DNA of 64,000 nucleotides from JADKIH01 sp031385005 (lineage in GTDB: Bacteria; Bacteroidota; Bacteroidia; AKYH767-A; 2013-40CM-41-45), in the NCBI GenBank assembly GCA_031385005.1, contig JANNBB010000056.1, positions 48,065 through 112,064 on the forward strand, read 5' to 3'. Each line of letters opens with the position of its first letter. Position 1 is the stretch's first letter. The position numbers and the translations under genes are program-made. Positions 9,586-18,237 of this stretch are shown piece by piece. The notes beneath the pieces are model-generated. The model worked only from the letters and a program-made list of their open reading frames with translations, had not been told where the DNA came from and ran no database searches.

Positions 9586-10299
9586 TTATAATTTTCTTCG
9601 GATTAAGGTTTGCGTAAAGTCTTCAGAATAAGAAGTTGGTCCGAATGTGCTGACTTCATCAACAAATCCATTGGTGATGATTTCTTTGATCGCCCGTTTG
9701 TAATGTTGTCGGTCTGAATTATCTAATAGTATCCATCCTCCGCGCTTAATCTTATTTACGCTTGCTTTCAAACAAGCTGGACGGGATCTTCCGTCAACAA
9801 TTACCAAGTCAAAATAATTATCAGGAAACTGCTCGATTGATTTCACATACTTGGAAAACGAATAATTCCTCCACAATTTATCACCCGTTGTAAATATTGA
9901 AGGATCCGAAGGGTCGCTATTCTCTATATTTACTTCTCTTTCCGGAGAAAAAAACAAGGGCTTGCAATTGGAAAATTTCTTTTCCTGAAAATACATATTG
10001 GCCGATTCAAACCATTCCTTATCGTGTTCCACAGATGTTACATGCAATACATGATTGGCAAGAAAGATGGTCGATCCACCCATGCCATACTCAAACACAT
10101 GCATTTTTTTATTGAGATTTTTTTTTAGAAAATCAATGGCATCAAAAGTCATCCAGGGCATGCCATCACTCAATGTGCTTCTTCCCGGTTTTAATAAATT
10201 TTTCCATGCGAAATAGTTTTTAATCACGGACAAAGTATTAAAACTGCCATTGGGCAATTGCCTTACTTTCCAAATATATTTTCGCAGTGTAGTTAACAT
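9586..10299 (-). CDS. Class I SAM-dependent methyltransferase-like protein
   Basis: A 237-residue Rossmann-fold protein. VFEYGMGGSTIFLA matches a SAM-binding motif I, VTSVEHDKEWF is the second strand with its acidic ribose ligand, and LVIVDGRSRPACL then GGWILLDN correspond to motifs IV and V. This arrangement resembles small O-methyltransferase-like proteins in glycan clusters. Its start overlaps the stop of the ABC-transporter ATPase gene by one base. The substrate is inferred only from context, as a sugar of the exported polysaccharide. Confidence 0.78.
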   Translation of the reverse strand: MLTTLRKYIWKVRQLPNGSFNTLSVIKNYFAWKNLLKPGRSTLSDGMPWMTFDAIDFLKKNLNKKMHVFEYGMGGSTIFLANHVLHVTSVEHDKEWFESANMYFQEKKFSNCKPLFFSPEREVNIENSDPSDPSIFTTGDKLWRNYSFSKYVKSIEQFPDNYFDLVIVDGRSRPACLKASVNKIKRGGWILLDNSDRQHYKRAIKEIITNGFVDEVSTFGPTSYSEDFTQTLIRRKL

Positions 10300-11558
10300 T
10301 ACTGAGTCAATTGAAAATCGTGATCAACAAAAAAACTTCCCTGACCTTCAGGAGGAAGTTTGCCGGTTAAGTAAAAATCACCGGCCTCCACAGAAAACGT
10401 TCCGGCATTTTGAATCCAGTCAGCAATTTCACCGTTGACAGTTGAATAAAGTGTGAATGAATAAACTCCCTGACGTAATGGAATTTTTTTGAGGTGAATC
10501 TCAACGACACCTTTATGTTGCCGAACATCAGAAAACAATTGTCCCGTTGCTTCATTGCTGAAAATGGTAACACGCTGTCCGTTAGGATCGTCTATGCCGA
10601 CTGCAATGTGAAAATTATTTAGCACTTCCCTTTTATTGTCGAAATAAATACAGAGTTTACCATCCTTGCCACACTGTAATGCTTCTACATTTTTATTTTG
10701 ATTGTCTTTAACCTCAACTGATGTAAAATGAATGCTGCCATTTCCTGTTCTGTCTTTTCTATCGTCGAGTCTGATCGTTGCATTGGACGCAGCCGATTGC
10801 AGGTATTCGGGAATAACTTCATTCGTTGGACCTGATTTCAAAATACGACCTTGATGGAGATAAATACAGGAATCGCATAAGTTTTGAATGGCAGCCATAT
10901 TGTGACTGACAAATAAAACCGTTCTGCCTTGGTTCTTACTTACATCTTCCATTTTTCCCAAGCATTTTTTCTGAAACTGGGCATCACCAACTGCTAAGAC
11001 TTCGTCGACGATTAATATTTCCGGTTCGAGATGAGCGGCAACTGCAAAAGCAAGACGCACATACATGCCACTCGAATAACGTTTTACAGGCGTATCTAAA
11101 AATCTATCGACTTCAGCGAAAGAAACGATCTCATCAAACTTTCTGACTATTTCGGAACGATTCATTCCTAATATGGCACCGTTCAGAAAAATGTTTTCTC
11201 TTCCGGTTAATTCAGGATGAAAACCGGTGCCGACTTCGAGCAAACTGGCCACGCGTCCTTCAATCGTGACTTGCCCTTTGGTGGGTGTAACGATTCTGCT
11301 TAATATTTTCAGTAACGTAGATTTTCCTGCACCATTTCTTCCTATAACACCAACACGCTCGCCTTGCTTTACCTCAAAAGAAACATCGTTGAGAGCAAGA
11401 AATTCTTCTGATGTGTTTAAGTTGTTTTTATTTCCGGAAAAAACAGATTTCACCTTATCGCTTAATACATCACGAAGTGCAACATAAGACCCCTGCTTTT
11501 TATGTCGGAGAATGTAGCTCTTGGAAAGATTTTCGACGAGTATGACGGGAGGTCTCAT
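10299..11558 (-). CDS. wzt: Polysaccharide ABC transporter ATP-binding protein (Wzt type)
   Basis: The ATPase of an O-antigen/teichoic-acid type ABC exporter, energising glycan movement to the periplasm. The 419-residue protein has Walker A (GRNGAGKST), the polysaccharide-exporter version of the signature (YSSGMYVRLAFA), Walker B (ILIVDEVLAVGD) and a switch His (FVSHN). Residues ~240-415 form a C-terminal beta-rich extension like the Wzt carbohydrate-binding domain, which recognises the finished, often capped, chain. The open frame extends upstream to 11624, but I prefer the ATG at 11558: it leaves one base after the permease stop, and the protein then begins with the canonical VENLSKSY strand. 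Confidence 0.92.
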   Translation of the reverse strand: MRPPVILVENLSKSYILRHKKQGSYVALRDVLSDKVKSVFSGNKNNLNTSEEFLALNDVSFEVKQGERVGVIGRNGAGKSTLLKILSRIVTPTKGQVTIEGRVASLLEVGTGFHPELTGRENIFLNGAILGMNRSEIVRKFDEIVSFAEVDRFLDTPVKRYSSGMYVRLAFAVAAHLEPEILIVDEVLAVGDAQFQKKCLGKMEDVSKNQGRTVLFVSHNMAAIQNLCDSCIYLHQGRILKSGPTNEVIPEYLQSAASNATIRLDDRKDRTGNGSIHFTSVEVKDNQNKNVEALQCGKDGKLCIYFDNKREVLNNFHIAVGIDDPNGQRVTIFSNEATGQLFSDVRQHKGVVEIHLKKIPLRQGVYSFTLYSTVNGEIADWIQNAGTFSVEAGDFYLTGKLPPEGQGSFFVDHDFQLTQ

Positions 11559-11559
11559 T

Positions 11560-12402
11560 TTAGATAATGTCTGCAAAAGATTTTTCTGTTTTTCGGAAGT
11601 AACTGATACCGGCAAAAAGAACAATGAAACTGAAGACTATCGAAAGGATGAATCCGGGCATATAAAAGGAAAGATCACCTCCCAAAATACACCATCTGAA
11701 TCCATCGATTACTCCAACCATGGGATTAAGTGAGTAAATGACTTTTGCGAATTGCGGAAGTGAAGGATGACCGTAGACATCCTTACTGCTGAAAGCAACA
11801 GGAGAAAGATACAATCCGAATTGAACGATGAAAGGAATAACATACCTGAAGTCACGGTATTTTACATTCAATGCAGCAATGAATAATCCGGCACCGAGAG
11901 ATAGGACCAAAGCCAATATCAGAAACAACGGAAGAAAGACAATATGAATATCAGGAGTAAAACTGTAAGCCAGCATAATTCCCGCAACGATTATTAGTGA
12001 AATGAGAAAATCGATGAGGCAAACAATAACAGTGCTTGCCGGAACGATCAATCGGGGAAAATAAACCTTGGTTAACAGATTAGAGTTAGCGATTAAAGAG
12101 TTAGAAGCTTCACTGAAAGATGAGGAGAAAAACTGCCAGGGAATGGCGGCAGCAGCAACCAACAATAAACGGGGTATGCCATCAGGAACGGAAGATCCAA
12201 ACAGCCAACCGATAAAAAACATGGCGAAAATAGTCAGGAGCGGACGAATCACACTCCATGCAATGCCGATAACTGTCTGTTTATACCTTACAAGAACATC
12301 GCGCCAGGCAAGAAAGAAAAAGAGTCCGCGGTAATTCCACAGATCTTTCCAATAGTTCGCATTTTCAGAATCGGACCTGATGATGACACGTTGGGCGCTC
12401 AT
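11560..12402 (-). CDS. wzm: Polysaccharide ABC transporter permease (Wzm type, ABC-2)
   Basis: The 280-residue membrane partner of the adjacent ATPase. About six hydrophobic segments are visible, beginning after the amphipathic FFLAWRDVLVRYKQT interface helix, which is characteristic of ABC-2 polysaccharide exporters. WSVIRPLLTIFAMFFIGWLF follows as the first span, and SLNPMVGVIDGFRW before the last span is a family hallmark. Together with Wzt it should export the undecaprenyl-linked glycan across the inner membrane. It is the first gene of the tightly packed polysaccharide operon; only 11 bases separate it from rny. Confidence 0.92.
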   Translation of the reverse strand: MSAQRVIIRSDSENANYWKDLWNYRGLFFFLAWRDVLVRYKQTVIGIAWSVIRPLLTIFAMFFIGWLFGSSVPDGIPRLLLVAAAAIPWQFFSSSFSEASNSLIANSNLLTKVYFPRLIVPASTVIVCLIDFLISLIIVAGIMLAYSFTPDIHIVFLPLFLILALVLSLGAGLFIAALNVKYRDFRYVIPFIVQFGLYLSPVAFSSKDVYGHPSLPQFAKVIYSLNPMVGVIDGFRWCILGGDLSFYMPGFILSIVFSFIVLFAGISYFRKTEKSFADII

Positions 12403-12413
12403 CGTAATCGGAA

Positions 12414-13982
12414 TTATTTTGCATAATTAACCGAACGAGTCTCGCGGATAACGGTAACCTTAACCTGACCGGGGTAGGTCATTTCCGTCTGTATTTTATT
12501 CGCTATATCGAAAGATAAAACCTCCGCTTGCTTGTCAGTAATTTTTTCACTCTGTACGATAACACGAAGTTCGCGTCCGGCCTGAATGGCAAACGTTTTT
12601 TCTACTCCGGGATAAGAGAGCGCAAGTGCTTCCATGTCTTTCAATCGCTTGATATACGATTCGACGACTTCTCTTCTGGCACCCGGGCGGGAACCTGAAA
12701 TCGCATCGCAAACCTGCACAATTGGAGAGATGAGACTATTCATTTCGATTTCGTCGTGATGGGCACCGATGGCATTACAGACTTCTGCATTTTCTTTAAA
12801 CTTCTCGGCGAGTTTCATACCGAGGATGGCATGCGGTAATTCCGGCTCATCGTCGGGAACTTTACCAATATCGTGAAGCAATCCGGCACGTTTTGCGAGT
12901 TTAACATTTAAACCGAGTTCGGTGGCCATGATGGCGCAAAGGTTTGCTACTTCGCGCGAGTGTTGCAAGAGATTTTGTCCGTATGAGGAGCGGTACTTCA
13001 TTCTACCGATCATTCGGATAAGTTCAGGAGCGAGACCGTGAATACCTAAATCGATGGTAGTACGCTTACCGACTTCGACGATTTCATCTTCGAGCTGACG
13101 CTTTACTTTAGCGACGACTTCTTCGATTCTTGCCGGGTGAATTCTACCGTCGCTTACCAATTGGTGCAGAGCGAGGCGGGCCATTTCACGGCGAACAGGA
13201 TCGAATCCCGAGAGGATAATAGTTTCAGGTGTATCGTCGACAATAATTTCTACCCCCGTAGCAGCTTCGAGAGCGCGAATGTTACGTCCTTCGCGACCGA
13301 TGATACGTCCTTTTATTTCATCGTTTTCAATATTGAAAACGGTAACGGCATTTTCTACGGCATGTTCAGTTGCCACACGCTGAATCGTTTGAATGACGAC
13401 TTTTTTAGCTTCTTTATTAGCAGTAAGCTTTGCCTCTTCCATAATGTCCTTGATGTAGGACATTGCTTCGGTTTTCGCTTCAGCTTTCAGGGCTTCGACT
13501 AGTTGCGTTTTCGCTTGTTCGACACTTAGTCCGCTGATTTTTTCGAGTTGTTCGACCTGGCGCTGATGCTGTTTGCTTAGCTCTTCTTTTCTGCCTTCAA
13601 CAATGTCGATCTGATTTTTCAGATTCAATTGCAACGTTTCATATTCTTTTTCTTTACGTTGCGATTGTTCGATTTTCTGTGCCAGAGCTGCTTCCTTTTG
13701 CTTGATTCTGTTTTCAGCAATATTGATATTTTTATCTTTTTCGGTAATCGCTTTTTCGTGTTCCGTCTTAAGCTGGAGGAATTTTTCTTTGGCTTCGAGT
13801 ATTCTGTTTTTCTTTAGTACATCGGCTTCTGCTTCTGCTTCTTTGATGATGGCTTTCGCTTTATCACCGGCGACAGACTCTTTTACTTTTATCGACCGTT
13901 TTAGTATAAACCAGCCGATAACTATACCCAGAATCAAAGCAACCACATCAGAAATTATAAAGATGATTATATTTTGGTCCAT
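12414..13982 (-). CDS. rny: Ribonuclease Y
   Basis: A membrane-anchored endoribonuclease that initiates mRNA decay. The 522-residue protein has an N-terminal transmembrane helix (about 5-27), a long charged coiled coil (~30-200), a KH RNA-binding domain (GREGRNIRALEAATG near 230) and an HD hydrolase domain with LLHDIGK and GAHHDEIE. It ends in the usual VKVTVIRETRSVNYAK tail. The length matches the family. It lies downstream of zapA and the 6S-like RNA and may share their transcription. Confidence 0.96.
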   Translation of the reverse strand: MDQNIIIFIISDVVALILGIVIGWFILKRSIKVKESVAGDKAKAIIKEAEAEADVLKKNRILEAKEKFLQLKTEHEKAITEKDKNINIAENRIKQKEAALAQKIEQSQRKEKEYETLQLNLKNQIDIVEGRKEELSKQHQRQVEQLEKISGLSVEQAKTQLVEALKAEAKTEAMSYIKDIMEEAKLTANKEAKKVVIQTIQRVATEHAVENAVTVFNIENDEIKGRIIGREGRNIRALEAATGVEIIVDDTPETIILSGFDPVRREMARLALHQLVSDGRIHPARIEEVVAKVKRQLEDEIVEVGKRTTIDLGIHGLAPELIRMIGRMKYRSSYGQNLLQHSREVANLCAIMATELGLNVKLAKRAGLLHDIGKVPDDEPELPHAILGMKLAEKFKENAEVCNAIGAHHDEIEMNSLISPIVQVCDAISGSRPGARREVVESYIKRLKDMEALALSYPGVEKTFAIQAGRELRVIVQSEKITDKQAEVLSFDIANKIQTEMTYPGQVKVTVIRETRSVNYAK

Positions 13983-14094
13983 TTACTTTTGTTATTGGTT
14001 AATGTATGACAATTAAAATATTGATATAATAAATGAACGTTTAGAAAGGTAATTTTCTCTAAAGGTTCGTTAAAAACGCAATTAAGTAAACAAT

Positions 14095-14288
14095 AAAAAA
14101 CCCGCACTAACTTCGTAACTTGTTAAACCCCTTATATATGGGAGGAGCGACCTGTCTTTTCTGGTTACTGCTGTTGCCTGAGAGGTTCCGCATGAAGCGG
14201 AATGCAGTCTACCATCGTAGTCATTGAGTTTAAGCTCCAATGGTATCGAAATGTTGAGTTTAATAAGCGAATCGAAATTAATGCGGGT
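14095..14288 (-). ncRNA. ssrS: 6S-like RNA (6S-Flavo type), with terminator
   Basis: A long, mostly double-stranded RNA can be drawn on the minus strand. The ends pair as ACCCGCA (14282-14288) with TGCGGGT (14100-14106), and the 3' arm runs straight into a T run (14095-14100) as in an intrinsic terminator. The apex is a perfect hairpin, TTCCGC-TTCAT-GCGGAA. Length is about 190 nt. 6S RNA mimics an open promoter and holds RNA polymerase in stationary phase; the family in Bacteroidetes is known as 6S-Flavo. Position between zapA and rny supports the call, since ssrS follows zapA in other phyla. The identification rests on shape and synteny, not a covariance-model score. Confidence 0.72.
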
Positions 14289-14354
14289 ATGCATTAATAG
14301 TAATTAGACATGTGATTAAACATATCGGCATACTTTATCTTCAAAGAACGTAAC

Positions 14355-14663
14355 TCAGAAAGAAGAAATCTCTTTTTCTAAATACTGGTCGATAAGGGAG
14401 TTTAAATCGGAAATATTATCCATAATCTCCTGTTTCGATTCACCGGTATTCTGTTTTGCACCCAATGCTTCACTGGCAAACTGCAAGGCACACATAGCAA
14501 GAAGATCTTGTTTATCCTTTACGGCATAATTATCTTCAAACTCTTTAATGCGCTTATTGATATTTTCAGCGGCACGCAATACTTTATCATGCTCATCACT
14601 GGTGATGCGCAGGGGATAATTGCGGTTCGCAATGGATACTTTAAGAGATAGTAATTCTCCCAT
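14355..14663 (-). CDS. zapA: Cell division protein ZapA
   Basis: A small (102-residue) cytoplasmic protein that bundles FtsZ protofilaments at the division ring. It has the family N-terminal beta strand region (LKVSIANRNYPLRI), the DEHDKVLRAAENINKRI helix and an LLAMCALQFASEAL coiled-coil region that drives dimer or tetramer formation. Length and order of elements match ZapA. The upstream neighbour is a small coiled-coil gene 27 bases away, and the 6S-like RNA follows. Confidence 0.9.
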   Translation of the reverse strand: MGELLSLKVSIANRNYPLRITSDEHDKVLRAAENINKRIKEFEDNYAVKDKQDLLAMCALQFASEALGAKQNTGESKQEIMDNISDLNSLIDQYLEKEISSF

Positions 14664-14690
14664 GAGGGTGATTCACTTTTTTATTGTTAA

Positions 14691-14990
14691 CTATTTATCT
14701 TCGATCATCGCCATATTCTTATCTATTTCAAGAATTATGTCGTTGATTTTCCTTTTCATACTGGTGATGTTGTGTTTGGAAGAAGTTTTTTCAACTTCCT
14801 TCAGATTTTTATAACCTTCTTCCATTCTTCTCAACTTTTCTCTCTGCTCATCCAACTCAATGGTAATCTGTCTTTTCTCCGCAAGAAGTTTACTGTTAGT
14901 TTGCTTCTGTTCCTCATGCAAATATATCAATTTCTGAATTTTTTCATGCAATGAAGAAAAGTATTCTTTAATGTCCTTGTTTGCAGTCAT
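14691..14990 (-). CDS. Small coiled-coil protein upstream of zapA
   Basis: A 99-residue, highly charged protein, predicted almost entirely helical from heptad-like Leu/Ile spacing, with no signal peptide or membrane span. It is co-oriented with zapA and 27 bases from it. Size and coiled-coil character recall ZapB-type division factors, and small coiled-coil genes next to zapA are common in Bacteroidetes. There is no diagnostic motif, so a role in division is inference from position. Confidence 0.7.
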   Translation of the reverse strand: MTANKDIKEYFSSLHEKIQKLIYLHEEQKQTNSKLLAEKRQITIELDEQREKLRRMEEGYKNLKEVEKTSSKHNITSMKRKINDIILEIDKNMAMIEDK

Positions 14991-15009
14991 TATGCGGCTT
15001 TGTTAAAAT

Positions 15010-15017
15010 CAAAAATA
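15010..15017 (-). promoter_or_regulatory. Candidate -7 element for the coiled-coil/zapA operon
   Basis: The minus strand reads TATTTTTG here, matching the Bacteroidetes -7 consensus TAnnTTTG, about 20 bases before the ATG at 14990. No convincing TTTG -33 box lies at the expected spacing, so the call is tentative. Confidence 0.35.
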
Positions 15018-15216
15018 CACCGCAAATAACAAAAAATATTTGAATAATTACATAAATTATGAACAGGCAAAAACCACAAAATCAGTAGCATTATAAGGTA
15101 TAGGTTGAAAAGTGTCACGAGCATGGTTCTGACTAACTCCTACTTTAGGTAAGTCACATTATTGAAAACGCTTTTCTGAGGTTCGGTAGTTTTTTCATTA
15201 CTTTCGAGCCGAAATC

Positions 15217-15876
15217 ATGATTAAAGCAATAAACGTTAATAAGTCATATGACTCTTTCCAGGTATTGAAAGGCATTAACCTGGAAATCAGTCAGGGAGAG
15301 GTGGTCTCTATTGTGGGCGCATCCGGAGCCGGAAAAAGCACCCTTTTACATATCCTTGGCACCCTTGATCGTGCTGATAGCGGCAAAATACTTATTGATA
15401 ATGTCGAAGTAACATCGCTTTCTTCCAAAAAAATATCCCAATTCAGAAACAGTAAAATCGGATTCGTCTTTCAATCCCACCATTTATTGCCCGAATTTAC
15501 AGCCCTGGAAAATGTGATGATGCCCTCGCTGATCAGCGGCGAATCCAACAAAACGGCAACGGAGAGATCAAAAAACATTTTAGAAAAACTCGGACTAGCT
15601 CACCGGATTTCTCACCGACCTTCCGAAATGAGTGGCGGTGAACAACAAAGGGTTGCTGTAGCAAGAGCCCTCGTGAATAATCCAACCGTTATTTTTGCTG
15701 ATGAGCCATCGGGAAATCTGGATTCTGAATCTGCACGATCTCTGCACGAATTGTTTTTTGAACTGAGGAAGTCACTTAACCAGACTTTCGTCATTGTAAC
15801 CCACAATGAAACATTGGCTGCAATGGCAGATAGGAAATTGGTTATGAAAGACGGAGCAATTGTTTTCGGAAATTGA
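15217..15876 (+). CDS. lolD: Lipoprotein-releasing ABC transporter ATPase LolD
   Basis: ATP-binding subunit of the LolCDE/MacB-type transporter that extracts lipoproteins from the inner membrane for transfer to the outer membrane. The 219-residue protein has Walker A (GASGAGKST), a Q-loop (VFQSHHLLPEFTALENV), the signature (MSGGEQQRVAVARAL), Walker B (VIFADEPSGNLDS) and the switch His (VTHNE). The HHLLPEFTALENVMMP stretch is typical of LolD. The membrane subunits are not in this window; in Bacteroidetes they are often encoded elsewhere. It is divergent from the zapA operon. Confidence 0.88.
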   Translation: MIKAINVNKSYDSFQVLKGINLEISQGEVVSIVGASGAGKSTLLHILGTLDRADSGKILIDNVEVTSLSSKKISQFRNSKIGFVFQSHHLLPEFTALENVMMPSLISGESNKTATERSKNILEKLGLAHRISHRPSEMSGGEQQRVAVARALVNNPTVIFADEPSGNLDSESARSLHELFFELRKSLNQTFVIVTHNETLAAMADRKLVMKDGAIVFGN

Positions 15877-15932
15877 AGGTTTCCATAGAACTCTTTGCTA
15901 ATTTTTCTTCTAAATCCGGCTGAGCTTCAAAA

Positions 15933-16985
15933 TCAATCTATAACTTCTACAACAGCTTCACATTTTTCTATCATCCATCCGATTGGTTTGATAAAATCTC
16001 CCAAGCCCTCTTCCCTCAATAATAAGACAACCTCTTTTTCTGATTCTTTATCTGCTGCAAAAAGCAACCCTCCACTTGTCTGCGGATCACAAAAAGTAAT
16101 GAATGCAGGACCATCGATTCCTTTTACTTTTTTCTCGTAAGCATTCCAGTTCCTATAGGTATTATCAGGAAAGATAAATTGATCGGTATATTTTTCTATG
16201 CCTTCAATTAGAGGAATATTTTTGTATTCAATCACAGCCGACAAATGGCTCCCTTCGCAAAGTTCAATCAAGTGACCGAGCAAACCGAAGCCGGTTACAT
16301 CTGTCATAGCATGTACTCCTGAAAGGGCTGCAAGCTTTTCTCCTACCCTATTTAACCGGCACATGATTTCAGTAACGTTCACCAAATCACTCTCGCTAAT
16401 TTTATCGCGCTTGAGAGCGGTAGCCATTATTCCGATTCCAATTGGTTTTGTTAGAAACAACAAATCACCTTTGCATGCCGTATTGTTTTTTCGAAGCTTA
16501 TTTTTTTCCACCAAACCATTCACGGATAATCCGAAAACGGGCTCAGGAATATCGATGCTGTGTCCACCGGCGAGTGGAATTCCCGCACTTTCACAAACAC
16601 TTAACGCGCCTGCAATAATTTTTTGAGCCACCTCAACCGGCAATTTTCCGACGGGAAATCCCAGGATAGCTAAAGCAAAAATGGGCTTACCTCCCATGGC
16701 ATAAATATCACTCAATGCATTGGTTGCCGAAATGCGTCCGAAGTCAAATGCGTCGTCAACAATGGGAGTGAAAAAATCTGTCGTACTTAACAAGTACTGA
16801 TCGTTTCCAAAATCCCATACAGCAGCATCATCTTTCGTTTCATAACCGGCAATCAATTGAGAAAACTGTTGCTTTGCAGAACCTCCTGAAAGTATTTGCT
16901 CCAATACAGCCGGCTCTATTTTACAACCACATCCGGAACCGTGAGAAAAAGAAGTAAGTCTTATTTTTGTTTCAAGGGTATTCAT
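15933..16985 (-). CDS. selD: Selenide, water dikinase
   Basis: Makes selenophosphate from selenide and ATP, the selenium donor for selenocysteine and 2-selenouridine. The 350-residue protein carries the N-terminal GSGCGCKI motif; Cys19 and Lys22 align with the catalytic Cys17 and Lys20 of the E. coli enzyme, so this is the Cys form rather than a selenoprotein. Also visible are LLSTTDFFTPIVDD, GRISATNALSDIYAMGG and TDVTGFGLLGHL, all SelD hallmarks. Its start overlaps the stop of mnmH by one base, linking selenium activation to tRNA modification. Confidence 0.95.
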   Translation of the reverse strand: MNTLETKIRLTSFSHGSGCGCKIEPAVLEQILSGGSAKQQFSQLIAGYETKDDAAVWDFGNDQYLLSTTDFFTPIVDDAFDFGRISATNALSDIYAMGGKPIFALAILGFPVGKLPVEVAQKIIAGALSVCESAGIPLAGGHSIDIPEPVFGLSVNGLVEKNKLRKNNTACKGDLLFLTKPIGIGIMATALKRDKISESDLVNVTEIMCRLNRVGEKLAALSGVHAMTDVTGFGLLGHLIELCEGSHLSAVIEYKNIPLIEGIEKYTDQFIFPDNTYRNWNAYEKKVKGIDGPAFITFCDPQTSGGLLFAADKESEKEVVLLLREEGLGDFIKPIGWMIEKCEAVVEVID

Positions 16986-18031
16986 TACATCGCTTGTTTA
17001 TGGAAGACACCGGAGGATTGAAGTAATTGCTTGGCCACCTCTGTAATCTGATCTTCATCCTTAATTTCAAATAATATTTTTGTTTTCGGCTTTCTTTCAC
17101 CTAAGCTGAATTGATAGGTTTTATCGTAATAATCCATGAGTATGTTGACCCAGACATCAAAATTATTTTGCTCGAGTGCTTCAAGTGCTTCTGTCAAGCG
17201 AAGATTGCCTAGTCGTTTTCTGATTTTTTCTGTGCAAGCAGCAAGTTCACTTTTCGGAAAGCTACCATACTCTTTGATGATTCTTTTAGTACGGTATTCG
17301 CGGGAACTACTAATTTCTATGAGTGGAGCACTTTGCATTCGATCGAAAAGTAAATCGGGAATCTTTACTCTACCAATAGAATGACTTTCTGCTTCGAGAT
17401 AAAGATTTTTATTATCATCAATTTTATTCAACAGTAACCCCAGTTTGTTTTCAAAGAATTCATTTGACGGCTGCGCCGGTAATCCCAATGCGCCGAATGC
17501 CGATCCTTTGTGGTGAGCAAGATCTTCCAAATCGATTACTTGTTCACCCATTTTACTAAGAGCTTTCAGTATGTCCGTTTTTCCGCAACCGGTATGTCCA
17601 CCGATAATGATCAGTTGCTTTGGATTATTGAATTGCTCGAGAATAAAATTTCGGAACGACTTATAACCGCCTTTCAGTAATGTCACTTTAAATCCTGCCA
17701 TCGAAAGTATCCACGACATGATGGAACTACGCATACCACCGCGCCAACAATAGACCATTGCCTCTTTATTTTCGGAGTGCGCCTTTGCCTTTTCAATAAA
17801 TTCATGAAACAATGGACCGGCTAGTTTAAATCCGAGTAGGACAGCCGCCTCTCTGCCATTTTTTTTGTATTCCGTTCCAACCAAATGCCTGTGCTCGTTA
17901 TTGAGAAGCGGAATGTTTATCGCACCCGGGAAATGAGCATGCAAATATTCACCTTCACTCCTCGAATCAATAAGCAGCGGGCTTTCATTTTCAAATTTTC
18001 GAATAAACTCATCAACGAAGAGAATTTGCAT
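16985..18031 (-). CDS. mnmH: tRNA 2-selenouridine synthase
   Basis: Converts 2-thiouridine at the wobble position of certain tRNAs (Lys, Glu, Gln) to 2-selenouridine with selenophosphate. The 348-residue protein has an N-terminal rhodanese domain with the catalytic Cys in VYCWRGGMRS (Cys95) and a C-terminal P-loop domain with GGHTGCGKTD (about 144-153). Length and domain order match MnmH (SelU). It is directly coupled to selD. No selA, selB or tRNA-Sec is visible here, so the window shows selenium use only for tRNA. Confidence 0.95.
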   Translation of the reverse strand: MQILFVDEFIRKFENESPLLIDSRSEGEYLHAHFPGAINIPLLNNEHRHLVGTEYKKNGREAAVLLGFKLAGPLFHEFIEKAKAHSENKEAMVYCWRGGMRSSIMSWILSMAGFKVTLLKGGYKSFRNFILEQFNNPKQLIIIGGHTGCGKTDILKALSKMGEQVIDLEDLAHHKGSAFGALGLPAQPSNEFFENKLGLLLNKIDDNKNLYLEAESHSIGRVKIPDLLFDRMQSAPLIEISSSREYRTKRIIKEYGSFPKSELAACTEKIRKRLGNLRLTEALEALEQNNFDVWVNILMDYYDKTYQFSLGERKPKTKILFEIKDEDQITEVAKQLLQSSGVFHKQAM

Positions 18032-18218
18032 GATGCAAATATAGGCAATACGTTATTGTGTTTCGAAACAGCAGAATCGAGAAGAATAATAACCTCATTC
18101 ACCACTAAAGAAGCCGAAATGCATACCGGTGCAAAAGCAGATGACAGATTAAATATCTAATAATCAATCGGCTAATTAATGAGTGACTGAATAGATATAT
18201 TTCCCCGATGCTGTTTAG

Positions 18219-18226
18219 TATTTTTG
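18219..18226 (+). promoter_or_regulatory. Candidate -7 element upstream of trxB
   Basis: TATTTTTG matches the Bacteroidetes -7 consensus TAnnTTTG and lies 11 bases before the ATG at 18238. It implies a very short leader and argues against the upstream ATG at 18208. A -33 TTTG is not obvious. Confidence 0.35.
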
Positions 18227-18237
18227 CACCGCACATT

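Noticed and set aside
11559..11624. Longer start for the Wzt ATPase
   Set aside because: Would overlap the permease gene by 65 bases and add a non-conserved N-terminus; ATG 11558 fits spacing and family.
14082..14294. 70-codon open frame on the minus strand
   Set aside because: It covers the 6S-like RNA almost exactly; the base pairing and terminator explain the sequence better than a protein.
15877..16140. 81-codon plus-strand frame after lolD
   Set aside because: Antisense to the end of selD, with no leader or motif of its own.
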